Below are positions 1 through 10,311 of a DNA stretch of 64,000 bases, one piece after another (the stretch's first letter is position 1; each line of letters opens with the position of its first letter). The translations under genes and the position numbers were made by a program. Below the pieces are notes generated by a model, which was given only the letters and a program-made list of their open reading frames with translations, had not been told where the DNA came from and ran no database searches. Origin of the DNA: Thuidium tamariscinum (lineage: Eukaryota > Streptophyta > Bryopsida > Hypnales > Thuidiaceae); NCBI GenBank assembly GCA_947034885.2, contig OX344751.2:4030001-4094000 (forward strand), read 5' to 3'.

Positions 1-720
1 TTGAAATAGATGATGAAATTTTCCCAAAAACACATTTGGAGGTGAAATTTGATTTCTAAACCTATTCAAATGAAAAAACTTTACGCTACAAAATGATTCA
101 AAACTAGTATACAAACACATTGGTGGAAAAAAAATTCATTCAATTGACCCATTGTATCTACAAAATAGCTTTGAAATGTCAAAAATTAGCAAGAAAAATT
201 GCAAAAAACACATTTGAAGTTGAACCTCCTTCTACAAGAATACTTCTTAGTCACTCATTAATTCTTGGACTAACATAAAATTTAGCCACAAAAACTAGTC
301 TAGTATGGACAACTTTTTCAAAAAGAATGATTGAAAGTGGACTTTGTATGAAGAAGAAACAAGCCGCCAAAGTTTACTATACTCCAATAATGGCAAGATT
401 TTGAACTTTGAATTGCTCCCAAACATTTAAAACAACTTGGATTGATATGAAAACCTTACCACAATAACTATACTTCAAGGGGAACAAAACCCAATAAATT
501 TTATTGAAAATGAGCAATGGATGAAGGAGATACAAGGCCTCAAAGTTGCAGCATGAAATGCAATTTGGTGAACTCAAATTGAAGTTGTGAACTTCAATTG
601 GCTTCCAAAAAATCAATACATCTTGAATTGATCTGAAGATTTTACCACACAAGCTAGAAGGGAGAACACAACTTTTCCAAAAAGTTTTATTGAATTTGGA
701 CCTTGGATGCAAAAGTTACA
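1..720. repeat. Dispersed repeat, family R1 (inverted copy)
   Basis: Read on the minus strand, this stretch resembles 26390-27640 over most of its length. Shared landmarks include the tract around 290-330, which matches 27310-27370, and the tract at 480-660, which matches 26430-26620. The second copy carries about 0.5 kb of extra sequence. No coding capacity is recognisable; the open frame at 377-712 on the minus strand looks like chance. It is an old, unclassified interspersed repeat. Confidence 0.55.
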
Positions 721-933
721 GCACTTTCAATTGGACTTGAAATTGTGTTAAGACACTTTCTGTCTTCTTTGTCACTTTCATTAGGGTTAAATATTTTGCC
801 CAAATACTTTGATCGGAAATAAGAATAAGATAAACTCTTAGAAATTGTACCAAAAGTGATCAATTTTGGAAGCCCTTAAATCAAGCAATTTTTCAATGTA
901 AGATTATGATCTTTCTATAGAACTAAACTTCGT

Positions 934-2138
934 CACAATACAAGGGAAACTGTGTTCCATGTGACAAAAAATTTGACAGAATTCTGTCAATTGTATTGTA
1001 GATTAGGAGACCTTGTTTCAGACACTTAATTGATAGGATTTTCTGTCAATTTGGTTGTCAATTCGGACAAAAATACACATCAACAAGTCTTTGTCTCACT
1101 CCTTTGCCATTGTGGATTTTTTTATTTTCACATCACTTAATTCAAAAAAATACTTTCTAAGGATTTGATAAAATAGTTGAAATAATGGCTAGTAAAAAAA
1201 ATTGGATGAAAATTTATCAAATGAATGACAAATTTATAGATGAAATATTTTTAGATGATTAAATTTTTTTAATTTTTTATCAACTTTCAAGAATGTTGAC
1301 CAAGACAAGTTAAGATCATAGAATTAATTTATTCACTAAATTATTTTACTCCATGAACCATTTGTATTTTGTGAAAAGAATGGTAAAGAGTATCTCTTTA
1401 TATACACATACGGAGGTAGGAGGTCGACCAATCCATGTGGGATATATGAATTTTTGAAGTTGTGAGAGCTCATAGTTAAGTTTAAAATCCGAAATTTTGT
1501 ATTAAAAATAGGATTTTAGACCTCATTTAAGCATAATAGAATGTCTTTTTTCAAAAACATTTGAACTAATATTAGTTAGAAATTGAATTGTGGTTTCAAG
1601 TCCAAAAATCCGTTTGACATTTCAAGTTTCCAATCAAAAGTTATGAACAAATTTCAAAGAGGAAGTGTGAAAAAATATAACAAGAACAATTTCAAACACC
1701 GCTTTGAAATTCTATAACTTTTGATTGGAAACTTGAAATGTCAAACGGATTTTTGTAAGCAAAACTTTAATTGGTCGACCTCCTACCACTCTAAATATAT
1801 AGAGAAAGATTTACTCCTTACAAACAAGTAATACTAAAGAGTTGGTGATGATTGGTTGAAGATGATTAGTTGAAGATTGCAATGACATTTTGTATCTAAA
1901 ATAAAAATTATAAGTAAATTCTTGTTGGGTTTCTAAGAAGACATTAACCTTGTTTGTAAAAAATAATTGAGAAATTAACAAGAATTTGATAAGAATTTGA
2001 CAAATATTGCAATATTGACCGCATTGACAAAATGCCAACTTTCAAAAGTTGTGGCTGTCATTTCAGACAATAGGTTATCATTTCAAACACTTTTCTGTAG
2101 AAATTTTTTGCAGATTAGGGCCCATTTCCCTTGTAGTG
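934..2138. mobile_element. Candidate non-autonomous CACTA-like element
   Basis: The left end reads CACAATACAAGGGAAA, and the reverse complement of the right end reads CACTACAAGGGAAA. Both resemble plant CACTA (CMC) terminal repeats. Short subterminal motifs related to TTCTGTCAAT recur near the left end, and related TTTCAGACA motifs occur near the right. The flanking trinucleotides do not match, so a 3-bp target duplication is not visible. No transposase is present. Family assignment is tentative. Confidence 0.4.
1416..1786. repeat. Foldback element with perfect inner arms
   Basis: The outer ends are a perfect 17-nt inverted repeat: GTAGGAGGTCGACCAAT at 1416-1432 and its complement at 1770-1786. 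Further in, 1604-1644 and 1714-1754 form a perfect 41-nt inverted repeat. Weaker complementarity continues outward to about 1381 and 1822. The structure is typical of a foldback MITE, here lying inside the larger candidate element at 934-2138. I see no convincing target duplication. Confidence 0.7.
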
Positions 2139-2872
2139 TCAACATTTAATGTATATTTAAGAAACTTCTATATTTTATAAACAACACTATTCAATGGATG
2201 TCTTTAGAAACAAGTCACAAGTAAAGATAGGGTGCTCTAAAAGTGATCCTGTTCTAGAAGTGACATATAACACAAAGGTACATGTTGCTTACTTTAATGT
2301 ACCAAGATTCTACAATTCAATTAGGGGCCACTTTTAGTAACAATAGCATTTTCAACTTCAAAAATTTGTAACTAATTCTTCAAAGGTCCAAAAAATATGG
2401 GATAACTTGAGTTAGATGTCAATTCTTTTTTTTCTTCCTACAAAAATTTACTGAAAATTGTTTCTATGAGCTTAGTGTCCCCTAGATGCAATCAACTCTT
2501 AAAAAAAGATATTGTGCAGAGGTGTCGTCAAGTTATAGGTTCCTTGTTCTCAATAAACTTAATAAAAAGCTTCCTCACACCTGTAAGGGCACCTGAAATG
2601 AACGGAGTTCTTACATTTTACGAGGCGATTCTAGGTGCACTAACCTCAGCCAAGACCTCATCCCACGTTGCTCTGCCCCATCTCCGGAGCTCTGGCTATG
2701 GCGTTTCCTTCCTTCCCGAATTGCAGCGAGCAGCATCAGACATCACAAAGTTCATCTTTTGTATTATATCAGTCCTTGACTCCGCGCAATTGTGCTTGAT
2801 ATTGTGCTTAAAATTCAGCCTTTCAGATTTTCTTTTCTGTGTCACGACTTCGCATCTTCAAGGCATGATAAA
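2139..2872. other. 5' flank of the coiled-coil gene
   Basis: From 2210 to about 2460 the sequence is AT-rich and resembles, in inverted orientation, 30330-30560. From about 2580 base composition becomes more balanced up to the start codon at 2873, as expected of a promoter and 5' untranslated region. An open frame from 2466 ends at 2909 in a different frame from the gene and has no recognisable motif, so I treat it as chance. Confidence 0.4.
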
Positions 2873-5145
2873 ATGTCGATGCTCATGGAGCATTTCATTC
2901 CCACGCTGAATTTTTTGAACACCACTTCTCTCCATTGCAAAACACCATTAAGCTTATACAGTGCTCGCTTGAAGTCTCATCTAGATCACAGGGAACGGTT
3001 TCACATCAGAGACTCGTGGTCTGAGTCTTATGAGCAAATTGTAGGATTATCGTCGAGTAGGAAGGAGAGCAGAGTGATACCAAGGATTACTATTGCTTTG
3101 CCTAGAAACTTTGGAGAGTTGTTTGGGGATGCAGTGCGACGAAGAGAGAGGGACTTTAGGTCATGGTGTGTGAGTGCCAAAACTGTTCATCCACTGGACG
3201 AATTGCAAACCGCGGAGAACCTGAGGGCGGAATTGGAAGCTCTGCAACAAGAGGCGGAGCAGGTTCGGAGCAAAGGTACGGAGGCTTTTCCTCTTTGAGA
3301 ATTTCATGCTGTTTATGGATGTTCAGGAGTTTAGGTTTTTCTCGTTTTTTGCTTAATGTGTTCAAGAAGTTATGACGTTGTTTAGTCTTCGCTTCTTTTG
3401 GACCAACAGTCACAAATGTGCCTTTTGTACTGCTTATGGAGACTTTTGGGGGGATCAGTTTTGTTTATTTTGGACAGCATTTGCAATGTTGTTCTCTGAT
3501 GTAATTTCAGCTTCATCTAATCTTCGTTTGCGCAAAATATGATCAGTCGAATAGGTCATTTTCAAACCATGAATCCCTCGGCCTTATGTTTGTTTCAGCG
3601 GTTTTGAGGAGGTCTTATGGAGACTGTTTTTTCGTCCAATTTTATTTATCTATTTATCTTTTCATACAATGCTCTTCTCTAATTTTGGTGTTCCAAAATT
3701 TGGTCGAGTCCAAGTGACTGTCTTCACAAGTAATATGATCAATCAATTGGGCATTTTAAAACCGTGAATCCTTGGTCCTTTAGGGACAAATACATTAATT
3801 CATCTTCTCTGTGATTTTTGCAATTTTTAGAGTGCCGGTTTTGTTAGTTTCAGTTAATTAAATACTTGGAATGATAGACGATGTGATGCAGCTGACACTC
3901 TGGAGGTTATGTATAACAGCGAATAGTGCGAGGCTGAGGTTCATGCGGTTGACGCATGTCGTGGAGCAGCTCCGCCAGCGGGCAGCCATGGACGTGCGGA
4001 CGGGCAAGGAGGACAGTGCTCGGGGTCTCCTTCTGGAGAAGCAGAAAGTGATGAAGGCTCTGGAAGCAGCTCGACAGCGTGCTGAGCTACTCGAGCAGCT
4101 GGCAGGAAAACTAAACGTGGTAAGAAACTCTCTTCCTCTGCAGCGACCTTCTTCACATAGTGTAATCATACCGAATTGTGACACTTCAAGCTTTGGGCGT
4201 AGTAGCTTATACTAGAATTTTCAGGGGTTTTGAATGCTCCTGTCGACAAATCAAAGAGGATTCCAACGCACCAAAGAATGTATTATTTGGATGCTCTATG
4301 CTAAAGTTATAAGTCTTCAAAGTTTTTATTAGTAGATGTGGTGGTGGACATTCTCAATTCAACTTTTACTCAGTTCGTAAAGTCTTGGAATATTGCATGT
4401 AGTTAGGTGTCGCAATTAGGTGTGGTTGCTCCATGTCCAAGGAAATTAATTCTGAAGCCTATTTCGTTTACTGGCACTGCTATGCCTCTAATGTGCTGGC
4501 TAAACCATCACATAAGTCCTCAAGAGCTTGATTCGACATCCGTGTCAAATAGTCTTCTCTCCTGGGCTCTCCGGATACATGAAAAACCTAATGCTAATGG
4601 ACAAAAGTGTCCACTTCCATATCTATTTGAGTTGAAACAAATAATGCAATTAGGTAGCAAAATGTATCAACACGAAGAAGAGGTACCTCTTTATCTGACT
4701 ATTTGGGGTCCCAAACTATTAACTAGGACATAGTTTGAAGTGAGCTCCATTCAATGATTTGTGGCAAACATTCAGAACTTGAGTACATTTTTGGTCAATA
4801 GAAATCAATGTTTTCAAAGTTATAACAATCGACTGCAATCTTACGTAGTGGACTTTCTATTTTAATCTTGGATTGAACATCATTAACTAACAAGTGGCAG
4901 GACTCTGTGTTAAAATGTTGGAACAGGCAATTTCAATGAAAGAGACTCTGCTAATTGCAGCTCTGTCAAGTCCTCCTTTAAGCATCAGATCTGAGGGTGC
5001 TGCTGCTAACGACGCTGCTGTGCATCATGTCTCCCCAAGAACTGAGGTCTGGAATGAGGAAATGAGCCAAAGTGATGTAGATGAATATGATATCAATTCC
5101 AGGGTTGAGATCAAGTCAGATAAAGATCTGGATTGTTCCAAGTAA
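2873..5145 (+). CDS. Uncharacterised plant coiled-coil protein, 3 exons
   Basis: The model has exons 2873-3275, 3920-4119 and 4927-5145, giving 273 aa. Donors are AAAG|GTACG and GTG|GTAAGA, acceptors are AACAG and GAACAG, and the phases agree. The first ~85 residues are Ser/Arg-rich and contain little acidic sequence before ERDFR, so an organelle-targeting N-terminus is possible. From about residue 100 to 205 comes an Ala/Leu/Glu/Arg-rich heptad region (LRAELEALQQEAEQ, then RLRFMRLTHVVEQLRQR and LLEKQKVMKALEAARQ), a strong coiled-coil. It is followed by AISMKETLLIAAL and an acidic tail. The layout recalls conserved plant coiled-coil proteins of unknown function, but I cannot name the family. 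An earlier in-frame Met at 2792 is possible. I chose 2873 because it precedes a compact ATG cluster and lies in balanced-composition sequence. Skipping the acceptors used here introduces stops. Confidence 0.75.
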
Positions 5146-8100
5146 ATGAATATCATTATTTTTGTTTAGGATGAAGTTGGTTTTCAACTCAGATTTAAGG
5201 ATTCCATGCTCCCAAGTGACCAGGTTGACAAATGCTGCTAATGTCACTGGAGTTTGTAGGGTTCCTCCAGCTGTTGAAGTGTAAATACGGAGGGGAATTG
5301 CTGTTCACCATTTAGCAATGCAGGCTGTTTTGAGAAGCTGTTCATGCCCCAACGCTTGCAACTTGGAAGTTTGTAGTTTCCAATGTAGATTTGGATTTGA
5401 CCTTGACGTTGAGAATGGAAACAGGATGTGCAGGAGAAGAACATCACTTGTATGGGAAACTGCTGCTTGGAGTTGTTTCCTTAGTGTATAGTAGAGGTAT
5501 TGATCACGGTTGGAGTGTACTGTACATGTAATCCGGAATACAAATAGATTGAGCACAAGTGAATACATATATTTGTGTATGAATAATTGAGTATATGCAT
5601 ATGTGATGACCTTGGTTTTGATTTGCAGAGAAGTCTAATTTTAACCCCTAAAATCCCAATACCTGTTTTATAAAAAATTAAAAAAACTCAATCTATTTTG
5701 AAGAGAATTTTTTTTTCCATATTTAATAATAGGATCTTGCATTAGACTAATATATGAGCGTGTAGAAGAAATTTCAGAAACCTTGACAAAAAAATTATGC
5801 ATTTAAAGTGAAGAAAATGGATTTTTTTCCATCTTGCATGATTAGAATATGAGACTTCAAATCTTCTTAGCTTAACCTAACTAGGTTTTTGACTATGTTT
5901 TTACCAATAATGCTCCAAAATTGCAATTTCTAATATAAGTGCAAAATTTTGGTACATGTAACTGTAGGATCTTGTAGTAAGGTGGTTTGAAAAGATGTTG
6001 AAAATATTTCAAAATTTTCCATTGTGTAGATTGCAAGATATTAGTATTTGAACAAAAATCCTTTTTTTATCTTTGCAAAAATTCGGGCAACTACACTTTA
6101 CAAGGTCACATTTGTATGAAAAAATGTTCAAAATGGTGGTTACACTTTGAATTCATCCTTCAATGCAAGTCACTTATATACAAAAAAAAATTCAAATCAT
6201 TTGGAATTGTACAAAATATAGGAAAAAAGTAGTAAGGAATAAGAAGTAGAAACTGATTCAAAATACTAAGTTGTGAACAATTTATTTATAAAAATGTAAA
6301 ATGACAATCTCAATGTTTGTAATATTTCAAAAAAAAATCTTCACCCAATGTTTTAATTTTTTCAAAAATATTAAAAATTGAATGAAATAAAGGATTTCAA
6401 ACTTTTTGTAGAGTAGAAATTCTATAACTACCCACAAAGTACCCCAAACTAAAATTCCTCATAAATTTTGATTCATTAATTAAAATGGAATGATTCAAAG
6501 CTTTTTACATAGATATAAATTTAATAAAAAAAATTTAGATTTTTATTTCTTAAAAAAATAACTTTTGAAGAAGTTTTTCAATTGCCCCGGTTGCCCACCA
6601 AGTAAAGAAAACAAAATATCATGGCATAACTTTTTAATTGTGTAGTCAAAAGTTATAAAAAAATTTCGGCCTTAAAGCTACTCCTTGGGCACAAGTTGTG
6701 AGAAATTTTTAAAGGAAAAAAAAACAAAAACTCCATTAGTAATGAGCTACCCAAAATCACCATGTTGTTGAAAAGTGCAGTTTAGGGCTTTAGGGGTTAA
6801 AATTTTTCCACTATTGATTTTGAATTCCTAGATTTTTTATAATGAAGATTTGAGTTGAATTGGGGAGTTTTTTTCTCACACACACACACGCGCACATACT
6901 TATTTTTTGTTGTTAAATGGGAGGTTGAAGATTAAAAAAAAGACTAAATTGTTTATAGCTCCAAGATGGAATTGGAACACTCTAATCTCAATAGTTAGAT
7001 TGTTTTGGCAAGATATCTTAACCTTACAAAATTTTATTTCATTTAAAATTGTAAAAATTGAGTTCATAAATAAATTGTATGGTTATTTTTTCAAGAAGAT
7101 ACTTTAATTGCCCAAAAAACAAGATTGTTAATAATTAGTTTACATAACAAATTCAAATGGAATGAATCAAAGCTTTCTATGTACATAAATTTAAAATTTG
7201 GTTTCTAGTTTTTGTGTTTTTTCCTTTCTACTTGCTCATCTAAAAACTATGCTTATTTGTGCAAGAAGTTTCACCCTCAAGTATGGATTGAAATTTAAAA
7301 ATATATATTCTTAGAAAGCTAATATGTTTTTCTATCCATAAGAAAATCTAAAAACTTGCAACAAATATTGAGACTACAATAGTTTGTACAATAGACATTC
7401 CCCCGTAACACTAACAACAAACAAAATTAAAAAGTTTCAATATGTATAGATTACAGTGTAGAGCATTGTGATGTAAGCCAAGTTTGTGTACCAATCTGTC
7501 AAAAGTAAAAGCCTATAAACTTGATAGTGATAGAGTGAAAATTTAAATCTCATTGAAGTTCTTATTTATTTTAGGATAATTATCAAGTTTCAAAATGGAA
7601 TACTAGATTTGACAAATTTCATTTCATTGGCTAGATTCAAATTGTGGAATAGGGGATAACAATACAACTTGTCTTTTAATTTGTAGTTGTAAATAGTATA
7701 TTTTTAACCTCTCCACTTAATTTGGAGTCTATGATTCCAAATGTCAATTCTAAATTTCCAAATTTGACCTTTTAGTGACAAATAATAAATTTTTACATTT
7801 TTTCCTATAGTAGAAAGATAATAAGATTAGTTGAATTTTAACCTTTGGTCTCAAATTTGAGCCAAATCGTTAAGAGAGTTTTTTTAGACTAATTTCATCA
7901 ACTCCTTGGTATTCAATTTTAAAGTAGTAAGATTTTGAAATAGACAAATTTTACAATTATTTATTGAATTTTTTTATCCACAATGACTCAAAAACAATCA
8001 TTTTGTAGTCATTGTAGACACTTGTTTTTTGTAGTGTCTATATTTCTCCATTTTTTTTAATGTTATATGACTTTTCTTGAAGTTTTTCAATGAATACCAA

Positions 8101-9095
8101 TTGAATGAAATTCACTATGACAACATGCATCATACATTGGGTGGATGCTTAAGTTCACTATGACTAAGTTTTAAGGGTCTACTAGCCAATTTGATACTAC
8201 ATTTAAAGCAAACTTCTAAAAACTAGCTAAAAATATATTAATATAAGAAGTTGCTACAAATTTATGAAGGCATCAAGTAATCTATATATCCTATTTAAAA
8301 TGGAAAATATGTTAAATAAATCAAGTGGCTCTGCTACAAAGAGATTGTCTTTGTAGTGCTAGAAACGTGGAAAGATAAACTAGAGAATGGTGATGAACAA
8401 TAGTATTTAGCTAGTTTGTTGAACTTCTTCATTCACCATTTTAAGTAGAGAAGAATTTAAGTGTGTTTAGTCATCTAATTATCTATTGCCATGGTAATCA
8501 TTCATTGAATTCAAAGAGGAAAGATCTTGAAAAATGTGACTTTTTTTATTGTCTCTTTTTTTATTTTTTAAAGTACGTTGGTTTTGCTAACTAAAGGTAG
8601 CTATTCAAACTTTTTTCATATTAAAATAGGAGGTCCATAAAGCACTCAAACTCTCTAAAAGCATCCACCCCTCAAAAGTACACTATTTGTATATGTTTTT
8701 TCCATTGATGTACAAGTAGTCATTTTAGGATGTGGATGCTTTTAGTGATTATTATGTTTAAAGGCAACCCTTTTTTTTAGTTTTTGAGAAAGTGCCAAGA
8801 TGGCAATCACTTAAAATTTGGTAAAGCATTGTATTTCTATTTCCATCCATCTTTTGAACCAAAAAACACTTTCCAATCATATTCATACACTTTTTCATCC
8901 AAAATTTGGAGATTTTATCTATATTTTAAATTCAAATGAAGAAATTGTGACAAAAAATACAATTTTTATCTAGCAAACAATATACATTCATTTTGAATTG
9001 GTGCAATCTGGCACCATGGTGCCAAAAAAGAGGGTTGTTTCAAGTGCTTAAATCTCTATCAAGTTTCACAAAACTCTAAAAAAATGTGAGACAAC
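5146..9095. other. AT-rich intergenic repeats, no gene
   Basis: The first ~450 bases after the stop are probably the 3' untranslated region of the preceding gene. The rest is AT-rich and made of decayed dispersed repeats. 6480-6680 resembles 32460-32640 in the same orientation. 6080-6160 resembles 34920-35020 in inverted orientation. 7040-7260 resembles 38600-38790 in the same orientation. A short CA/CG microsatellite lies at about 6879-6898. No open frame has protein-family signal. Confidence 0.5.
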
Positions 9096-9346
9096 TTAAC
9101 CCTGAAGCACTTCGACATCCATATTCTAGACGATGAACAAACTCAATAGAGGGCTTCAAAGCACTGTTTCATCAAATTAACTTCTCATTTATCAAATGTA
9201 ATATGGAGTACTTGAATCTAAAAAAAGACAACCTTCTTTAATGACCGAATTCATTAAATTTTGGTAAATGATAATATTATGTGTATACAAAGCTATAAGC
9301 AAAAATGTGCAAAAATTCAAAAAAGATTGAGACACTTAAGGGTTAA
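9096..9346. repeat. TTAACCC-ended small repeat, copy 1
   Basis: The unit begins TTAACCCTGAAGCAC and ends ACACTTAAGGGTTAA, so its ends are short inverted repeats. Two more copies are visible: 21547-21778 (same orientation) and 14411-14646 (inverted). Shared internal landmarks include 'cttctcatttatcaaatgta' and 'aatgtgcaaaaattc'. It is about 230-250 bp, AT-rich and non-coding, and looks like a small non-autonomous element. Confidence 0.6.
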
Positions 9347-9479
9347 ATTAGATACCAATTCTATATGTCCTTCTACTAAAATTTTCTGAAATATTTCAAG
9401 AAGTCTAAACTCCCCAAATTAATTTCAATACACAGTCTCCCCTTTTGATCCAAAAATTGTGTTACAATTTTGCTAAGGG

Positions 9480-9850
9480 GGAAACACCCATTCCCGTCCA
9501 TGTACTTGGCAATGAACCATAGAGTCACTCAAATATGTCCCTAGAGTGCAGTTAATGTATTTGCTACATGTGTGATTGTAATTTGTTGACACAATTGAAG
9601 GGCACATAAGAAAATCTGGTTGGCTGAGTGCTGATTTTCGCAGGGTTCAGTTTTGGGTGCACCTATTGCACACTTTCAGTGGTCTAGGGAGACATCACTT
9701 CAAAAAAACATAGAAATTACATACAATGTCCAAAAATTCTATTTCTTTTTTTGAATATTCATGATTTTCACTTGCTAATTGTAGAAAAATATCAGTTTTA
9801 GGAAAATCTCCCTCCAACTATGCTGAATTCCTTATTTGGACGGTTCCGCC
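9480..9850. repeat. Dispersed repeat, inverted relative to 22480-22870
   Basis: Read on the minus strand, this block matches 22480-22870. Matching landmarks are the 'tgggtgcacctattgcaca' tract near 9655, the 'acacccattcccg' tract near 9485, and 'ctgaattccttatttgga' near 9822. It directly abuts the presumed promoter of the WAT1-like gene, so part of that promoter may derive from this repeat. Confidence 0.55.
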
Positions 9851-10311
9851 GTAATTTTGGAAGAACAAAAATTTCACTAACCCCGGAGTGGTCGCATGCT
9901 AAAGCTGGGAGTGGGCTCCATTATCCTTTCCAGCTGTGCATTCCGAAACCGCCGCTCTCACTTGAAACTTGGAAGAGACGGATTTCTACCGAATTTTCGG
10001 CACATGCTCTTGCCATCTGTCTTCCCGCACAAATGAAATTGCCCCACCAATTGCTTCGGTGTCGGTCACTTTCCTTGCCACCTTCAACAACACTTCATTG
10101 AACATTTCTCCTCTGCAAGCAACCATCGAAGCTAAACTGAACACACTCAAGAATTGAATTTGTATCCCTTTTTCTCCTAAACATGATTCCTGTGTTCCCA
10201 ATCCTTATCACTCTCGATTTCATTCGAATCCATGCCCCAATTTTCAAGCACTTGTCGTGAGACTGGGTGAAGAACATTTTGTGAGATTTGGGGTTGGTTG
10301 GATCGATCCCA
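9851..10311 (+). other. 5' flank of the WAT1-like gene
   Basis: Composition shifts here from AT-rich repeat to balanced sequence up to the start codon at 10312. Open frames at 9820-10157 have no family signal and are most likely 5' untranslated or promoter sequence. I did not identify a convincing core promoter element. Confidence 0.4.

Noticed and set aside
2466-2909. 147-codon plus-strand frame just before the coiled-coil gene.
   Set aside because: Different frame from the gene, no motif, and it overlaps the likely 5' untranslated region.
6879-6898. CA/CG-rich microsatellite.
   Set aside because: Ordinary simple repeat.
9009-9024. Perfect 16-bp palindrome TGGCACCATGGTGCCA.
   Set aside because: Too short to be distinctive in 64 kb and without context suggesting an operator.
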